Assembly (NCBI GenBank): GCA_963170055.1
Contig: CAUJGJ010000125.1
Coordinates: forward strand, 455,001-467,500
DNA: 12,500 nucleotides
Reading direction: 5' to 3'
Source of the DNA: Halisarca cf. caerulea
Taxonomy: Eukaryota > Porifera > Demospongiae > Chondrillida > Halisarcidae
In this document: positions 7,819 to 12,500 of the stretch, piece after piece
Layout of the letters: the number at the start of each line of letters is the position of its first letter
Numbering within the stretch: position 1 is the stretch's first letter
The notes under the pieces: model-generated
What the model was told of the DNA's origin: nothing
The model's input: the letters and a program-made list of their open reading frames with translations, nothing else
The model's database searches: none
Position numbers and translations under genes: made by a program

Positions 7819-8206
7819 GGCAGAAGAAGGATATAATGATAGAAACTGTTAGCATATACTGTGATTGCCGGTTTGGGGGTCTAAAATTTTAAAATTCTAG
7901 ACCCTCATGTTCTAGACCCAGGGGGGGTGGGGGGGAAATTTTGGGACAGTGGCAGCAAGTTGCTGAGAAGTGAAGAAGGTTGTAATGGTGTAGTGACAGA
8001 GGTGTATGTAGCATGATAGAGGTGGTAGGTGGAGTGAAGTAGGTATTCATGAAGTAGTGAGGTTGTATTACTAAACTTGAACCATAAGTTAGACAGGCTT
8101 TGTTGCTATGATGGAAACTGAGCCTTTAGTGATCCATGTGTGCAGGTTTCACCATGTGAGCTGCAGTACTCAAATCCTAGGCCTCAGGCCCCAGAAAACC
8201 ACACTA

Positions 8207-8208
<2 letters not shown>
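7819..8208. other. Intergenic, one palindrome, otherwise nothing clear
   Basis: A 28-bp palindrome with one mismatched pair lies at 7877-7904 (GGGTCTA outer arms, AT core). A G-rich run follows at about 7920-7935. The rest shows no supported gene. Confidence 0.5.
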
Positions 8209-8262
<54 letters not shown>

Positions 8263-8280
8263 AACACCCCCCCCCCCCCC
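8209..8280. repeat. (AC)n microsatellite followed by a 14-base C run
   Basis: A pure AC run to 8258, then AAACAAACA, then 14 C residues at 8267-8280. Confidence 0.98.
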
Positions 8281-8606
8281 TGTAAAATTTGTGCAAAATG
8301 ACATTCATTGATCTTGGAAACACATTCATGGATTGGGTACAAATGCACAGTAGACCTGGCTCATGTTAAAGCATATTCATAGTTTTAATGCATTCTTTGT
8401 CTTGTCAGGTGGTGGGAATTCAACAAAAGGGTGACTCAAGCTTGAGGAATTGAACAGGATAATTTTGGCAACAATAATTATTGGTGTGAAAATTGTGTCC
8501 GTGTCTCATTATTTATTGCAATTGTAATGCATGCATGGGAATACAAGTTGAGCATATGTAAGCATATGTACATGCCTGCCCCATCCTGAATTATACTTGT
8601 ACTATA

Positions 8607-8766
8607 CAGTGGAACTACCAAATAAAGGACACTTTGTTGACAACATAAAAATCAGCTGATTTGTTCATTGTGGAGAGTTTTTCCTCTTTGGGTGGTTCAA
8701 AATGTACTGTAGGAATTATATACTGGGATCATAAGTCGTGTCCTTTGTAAAGAGGTCTATTGTGAC
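8607..8766. mobile_element. Possible Tc1/mariner-type MITE remnant
   Basis: The left end is TA followed by CAGTGGAACTACC and AAAGGACAC. The right end contains GTGTCCTTT, then AGAGGT, and ends near a TA at 8767-8768. CAGTGGAAC-type ends with internal AAAGGACAC repeats are common in Tc1/mariner derivatives. The outermost right terminus is diverged and the element has no coding sequence. Confidence 0.35.
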
Positions 8767-8769
8767 TAC

Positions 8770-9020
8770 ATGATCCGTAGTTGGGAGAGTCCCGGCATTA
8801 TCACACCATTGGAGATACTACAGGCAACTTTGATTCAATTCATTATGAAATGATTTGCAGTGTCTATGTCGAGGTGTGTGCAAAGCAATCATCATCAGAC
8901 GTACATTATCTGTCATTATTTACATAAGAGGATACAACTACCTACACACACATAATATGCACACACTCATATGCATGTATGTCTGTGAGAGAGCAGTATG
9001 TATTTACACAGTCATGCATA
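8770..9020. other. Intergenic, nothing clear
   Basis: Mixed AT-rich sequence with short CACACA stretches. No supported gene or repeat boundary. Confidence 0.4.
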
Positions 9021-9045
9021 CAATCAATCAATCAATCAATCAATC
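9021..9045. repeat. (CAAT)n tetranucleotide repeat, LINE tail
   Basis: About six CAAT/AATC units. On the minus strand they read as (ATTG)n about 90 bases past the stop of the LINE fragment, the expected place for a short tandem tail at a non-LTR retrotransposon 3' end. Confidence 0.85.
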
Positions 9046-9136
9046 ATTATTAATGTGCACACATGTACATCAGACATTAGGGTAGTGAGATACCCATTGA
9101 GGTACAAAGATAAAATAGAACAATAATTAAGTTAAA

Positions 9137-9442
9137 TCAACTGAATCGGGCACACCACATTACACATAAGAGTTTGGCAATCTTGTGATCTCTACAAGCT
9201 AGGTCCAAAATCACCGGAACTTTTACATCTGTGCTCACGTCATCAAAATCACTGTTCAGTTTACGAGCACGTGCAATAATGGGATGACGTTGGTTAGACC
9301 ATACAGGGCAGCTCAACAACCAGTGGTGTACATCCTCGATCAGGCCATTAGCACACTCCCGGCAAACTCGATCTTCTCGTGCGACTCCCTGCCGCCACGT
9401 GTGCTCTTTCCTGTACAGGTCCATACTAATGAGTGTCTATCC
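9137..9442 (-). pseudogene. Non-LTR retrotransposon ORF2 C-terminal fragment
   Basis: The frame from an ATG at 9424 encodes 95 residues ending at a stop at 9137-9139; codons remain open upstream to a TAG near 9440. REDRVCRECANGLIEDVHHW and LLSCPVWSNQRHPI form the CxxC-x8-H-x4-C zinc-knuckle-like motif that follows the reverse transcriptase in many LINEs of the Jockey/CR1/L2 kind; here the spacing counts from the second Cys to the second of two adjacent His. The reverse transcriptase and endonuclease are absent, so this is a 5'-truncated copy, the usual product of target-primed reverse transcription. A related frame (CRTWQLDRHSLVWTCTGK) overlaps upstream, suggesting an additional frame break. 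The exact clade cannot be assigned from this fragment. Confidence 0.75.
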
Positions 9443-9715
9443 AGCTGCCATGTTCTACACGGCTACTAAGCTAAGAATGCCATGCATTACATGATCACAC
9501 TTGAGTGCTGTTCCGCCCGGCACTAGACTCAGTATCCCCAGCTCATCTGATGTACTCCAGAGCTTGTACACTTGCACTATGAATAAAATTTCATAGACCA
9601 TCTATACTTACACTACCTATGAACATGTTAAGATTCTAACTGGCAGCAGTTATGCGTTCTGCACTGTAAGGCACTAACCTGTGCAGTAACTCACAAGCAG
9701 GTTGGCTAGGATTGC
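9443..9715. other. Unassigned, possibly decayed LINE
   Basis: Lies just upstream of the LINE fragment on the minus strand. Only frame-broken scraps are visible and no boundary is evident. Confidence 0.3.
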
Positions 9716-9871
9716 GCAACTTCTTCTGTGAACACTAGTAATGGTAGGGATCTCCCCGGGAAGCCATTTCATGTGGAAAGCAGCTCGTGATTTGGCGCGG
9801 CTACCAGGGGAAGTGGACTTCAGTGTGCACTTCCCGCTTGTGGCTGATGTGTCTAGGGATTGTTACGGACT
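9716..9871. other. GC-richer stretch open on both strands, unassigned
   Basis: On the plus strand ATG 9739 to TAA encodes about 44 residues (MVGISPGSHFMWKAARDL, then ARLPGEVDFSVHFPLVADVS). On the minus strand a frame runs across it to a CTT/GTGAGT donor-like site near 9690. Neither product was recognised, so strand and coding status are undecided. Confidence 0.25.
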
Positions 9872-10509
9872 GTAACTAAATTGTACTACAAATTCTTGAA
9901 TATTTTGAAAGAAAAACTGTAGCGAAAACGAAGAAAATCCAAGATGTTTCTTATCTCTCGAAGTTTACTTCCTGATCTGCCTGGGATGTAACTAACCCGT
10001 CAGGTTAGTACTACCTATCGACAACTACTATCTCCTTTTTATTTGTACCTTCGTACACCCTCTGAATAGAGCTAGAGCATCATACGTACTGCTGGTTGAG
10101 ATTGCAGTTACGCCAACTTCGTCTGCACTTAGTCTAATGTACATGTATATGGTATGCTGAAACACAGCTCATATAAACATCCCCCACACGAGCAACTCTT
10201 CTGTGTGCAATGTTTATATACTCTTTACTTCTGATGTCCATGCACTAATAAGACTAAAACTTGAGCCGGTAACTTAGTGAAGTGGACAGTCTTGTAGTCT
10301 ACAACGGATCATCAACACTGTTTCTATGCCACTGTGTTGATCGATGTCTGCTGAGGAAAGTGGTAGATTGTTTGTGTTGTATGTTAACATTGTGTCCATT
10401 GTCGGATGGCTGGTGCAGGAACGAAGCACATTGTGCAAGAGGTGGTAATTCATATTGGCTTATGTGTGACTGATCTGGGGAAGTTCTTCCTGTGATTTGG
10501 TAGCATCTC
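9872..10509. other. Intergenic, nothing clear
   Basis: No supported gene. A weak 8-bp-arm hairpin (ATCAACAC with GTGTTGAT) lies at about 10309-10342. The 63-codon plus-strand frame across 10282-10473 and the opposite-strand frame show no recognisable motif. Confidence 0.4.
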
Positions 10510-10544
10510 AGGATTGAGGGTTCAGATTCTGAACCCTCAATCCT
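10510..10544. repeat. Perfect 17-bp-arm palindrome with a 1-nt centre
   Basis: AGGATTGAGGGTTCAGA (10510-10526), one T, then its exact reverse complement (10528-10544). It could extrude as a cruciform. No TA or TTAA flank suggests an element end. Confidence 0.95.
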
Positions 10545-10717
10545 ACAAATGACACCTGCTCTATATGTACATACGTACATACAGTATTGATGTCAGCTGA
10601 TGTCGCTCACAGCTGTAAAAGAAATGGTATTTTCACAGGCAAATCCAGGACATTCAGAAGGGGGAGCTAGGGGGTAGACTGTGGAGCTTGTATATTCGAG
10701 CATGGGGGGATCCAGCA

Positions 10718-10802
10718 CATGCACACACGTGCGTGTGTGTGTGCATGCATGTGTGCACATGTGTCCATTGTGTACCATGTGTGTATGTGTACATGTGTGT
10801 AG
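10718..10802. repeat. Degenerate TG/CA tract
   Basis: An alternating purine-pyrimidine stretch of CACACG, GTGTGTG, CATGCATG and CACATGTG blocks. Open frames across it are artefacts. Confidence 0.85.
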
Positions 10803-11140
10803 TAGATCAAACTGGTACCACAAACAACGCATTCACCTCATTCTCACCTTCTGCTTTCAATTGTGTACAAGTATCAATTTATAGTACAGTAAACGACATC
10901 TGTTTAATATTATTGGAATGGAAAAAATCATGTGATATATACAGTACATACCTACTGTAGTCATGCTGAAGTACTTATGCTGTAATGCACTACATACACA
11001 CATAGATCTTCCTTGCCGTTAGGGCAGGTGCAGGTATTGTTTTGCATATGAATATTTCCACATAGATAGATCGTATTGGGTGTACTGTCCGAATTCCTAC
11101 ATCCTATGAACAGTATGCACTAATAGTCTATATATTTGGA
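10803..11140. other. Intergenic, nothing clear
   Basis: AT-rich sequence without a supported gene, RNA or repeat boundary. Confidence 0.4.
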
Positions 11141-11285
11141 TTTGCACAGTGTGCACTAAGTCCAGCTAAACTCTGTCTGGCCCCATTTTACCCACCTAGC
11201 CCTGTATTTTTTAAGAGTTAATCCTTGTTCCAAGTGTTTTTAGAGGAATGTATTTTTTGAGAGGGCCATTTTGTGCAACCCTGTA
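11141..11285 (-). repeat. Dispersed repeat, copy B (inverted relative to copy A)
   Basis: The reverse complement matches 6712-6921 in order: GGGTTGCACAAAATGG, TCAAAAAATACAT, ACACTTGGAACAAGG, GGGCTAGGTGGG, CAGAGTTTAGCTGGACT, GTGCACACTGTG. It is shorter than copy A because the GGGCTA-rich middle is missing. The element class is unknown. Confidence 0.75.
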
Positions 11286-11414
11286 TCAATCCTCACCTTT
11301 TTTGTATGATTTGTTTGTAACAATAGGTGTGTGACTACTAATCATTGCTTCAATGTATAGAAGTGCCCCCCCCATCCTAAATTACGTTTTTACACCCATT
11401 ATGATATATACGTA

Positions 11415-11605
<191 letters not shown>

Positions 11606-11619
11606 CATGTATTTGAGGG

Positions 11620-12170
11620 GGATGGGTCAGGTGCAGTTGAAATCTAACATGTGATATCACTACTATACTCTGTCAATACACACACACAGATGATTTACCT
11701 CTTGTTGAGTGTGTGTATATACGTACATACGTACATACATACATACATACTTTGTTTACTACCTTCTCCGGGTCTTCTAGTTACTGGGCAATTGGATGGG
11801 GTTAATTGTTTTCGTCGCTGATGTCAGTCCAATCAAGGTTGCACATGCGTTTTGTAGGGTAAAATTCCACCTTTTTGCATAGTACGGACATTTTCAATTC
11901 AAATTGTGGCTCTATTTCGAAACTGAAGGATATGTACACGCATCGACAGTGAACAACAACTTGGATGTGTGTGCTTTATAAGATAAGCCTTGAGCTGTTT
12001 CAGTAAAAGTGCAGTTGCCAAATAATTTTCTCAAATCTTGGCCCATACTTGGTAGTCACATTGATAAAAGTTAAAGAGGTGAGACAAGCTTGTAATAGTA
12101 TTTTGCCTACGTACTTACATGTCTTATGTGTACACGTGTTCATGCATGCAGCATATAAATGAGCAGTTAT
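11620..12170. other. Intergenic with a (TACA)n run
   Basis: A TACA/TACG tetranucleotide run lies at about 11717-11750. The remainder shows no supported gene; the 95-codon minus-strand frame that enters it from 12287 begins in the CA tract and lacks motifs. Confidence 0.5.
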
Positions 12171-12189
12171 GCACACATACTGTACGTAT

Positions 12190-12270
12190 GTATATACATA
12201 TTTACACACACACAAGTTTGCATGCGCCCACAACCACACACGCATACACACACACGCACGCACACACACA
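12190..12270. repeat. Degenerate CA-rich tract
   Basis: CACACA and CGCACG blocks with interruptions, similar in style to the tract at 3861-4052. Confidence 0.85.
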
Positions 12271-12295
12271 GTTGACATGCTGAGCATTAGTAGGT

Positions 12296-12425
12296 AATTG
12301 CAACGTTTCGCCCTCTTGGGCTTCTTCAGGCAATGCTTACAAATGCAACAAAACTTAACAACAAAAACTAGTTAAGTTTTGTAAGCATTGCCTGAAGAAG
12401 CCCAAGAGGGCGAAATTTTGCAATT
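12296..12425. repeat. Long hairpin, arms of 64 and 55 nt
   Basis: The left arm (12296-12359) and right arm (12371-12425) are complementary except for two mismatches and a 9-nt insertion (TGCAACAAA) in the left arm; the loop is 11 nt of A-rich sequence. Each arm contains TTCGCCCTCTTGGGCTTC or its complement, which itself can fold (GCCC-AAGA-GGGC). High arm identity suggests a recent origin. It may be the junction of two inverted copies of a repeat end, such as a Penelope-like or foldback element. Confidence 0.92.
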
Positions 12426-12500
12426 ATTTTTGCCAACAAATTGACGTGCGTAATTTGTCCAGATAAATAGACAGCAACCTACTTGACAGTCTCATTGTTC

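Noticed and set aside
7920..7936. G-quadruplex candidate in the G-rich run
   Set aside because: Only two long G runs are visible, so four-stranded folding is not clearly supported.
9021..9045. Tandem CAAT units as a CRISPR-like or regulatory array
   Set aside because: Units are only four bases without spacers and sit at a LINE 3' end.
10282..10580. 63- and 93-codon frames on opposite strands
   Set aside because: Overlapping antisense frames without motifs, splice sites or composition support.

Overview
The window looks like a non-coding-rich stretch of an animal nuclear genome. Genes are split by introns with GT/AG borders. There are six or more long (CA)n/(TG)n tracts, a (TA)n tract, decayed transposons and many palindromic foldback repeats. 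The protein families (a TKL-type kinase, a large AIG1-like GTPase, a SAM-like relic, Ulp1-like and LINE relics) and the very short introns fit an early-branching invertebrate, most likely a demosponge. The taxon is inferred from gene style, not from a marker gene.

Left part (1-6505, minus strand). Two confident coding exons lie in the same orientation. At 6505-5660 is a first coding exon with a complete, probably active protein kinase domain, ending at a consensus GTGAGT donor in phase 0. At 1076-1 is a long exon, open to the left edge, with a proline-rich leader and a P-loop GTPase of the AIG1/septin-like kind. It begins after a strong polypyrimidine-ACAG acceptor and is read in phase 0. Between them are three weaker exon candidates: a transmembrane-segment exon (4758-4537), a basic-linker exon (4546-4431) and a SAM-like remnant (2799-2622). 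The remnant is frame-disrupted and cut by an 821-bp non-autonomous piggyBac-like element (2800-3620) at a TTAA. The simplest exciting reading is one kinase-GTPase fusion gene across a 4.6-kb intron full of repeats. Two adjacent genes remain possible.

Middle (6506-7230). A CpG-bearing segment with a CACGTG E-box and a short inverted repeat is the likely 5' flank of the kinase gene. A dispersed repeat follows; its second copy lies inverted near 11.2 kb.

Right part (7238-12500). No intact gene was found. It holds a Ulp1-like (C48) cysteine protease relic on the plus strand with recognisable catalytic positions but several frameshifts and one well-formed 72-bp intron. It also holds the 3' end of a non-LTR retrotransposon on the minus strand, several palindromes (one a perfect 17-bp-arm palindrome, one a 55-64-nt-arm hairpin), and large TG/CA microsatellites.
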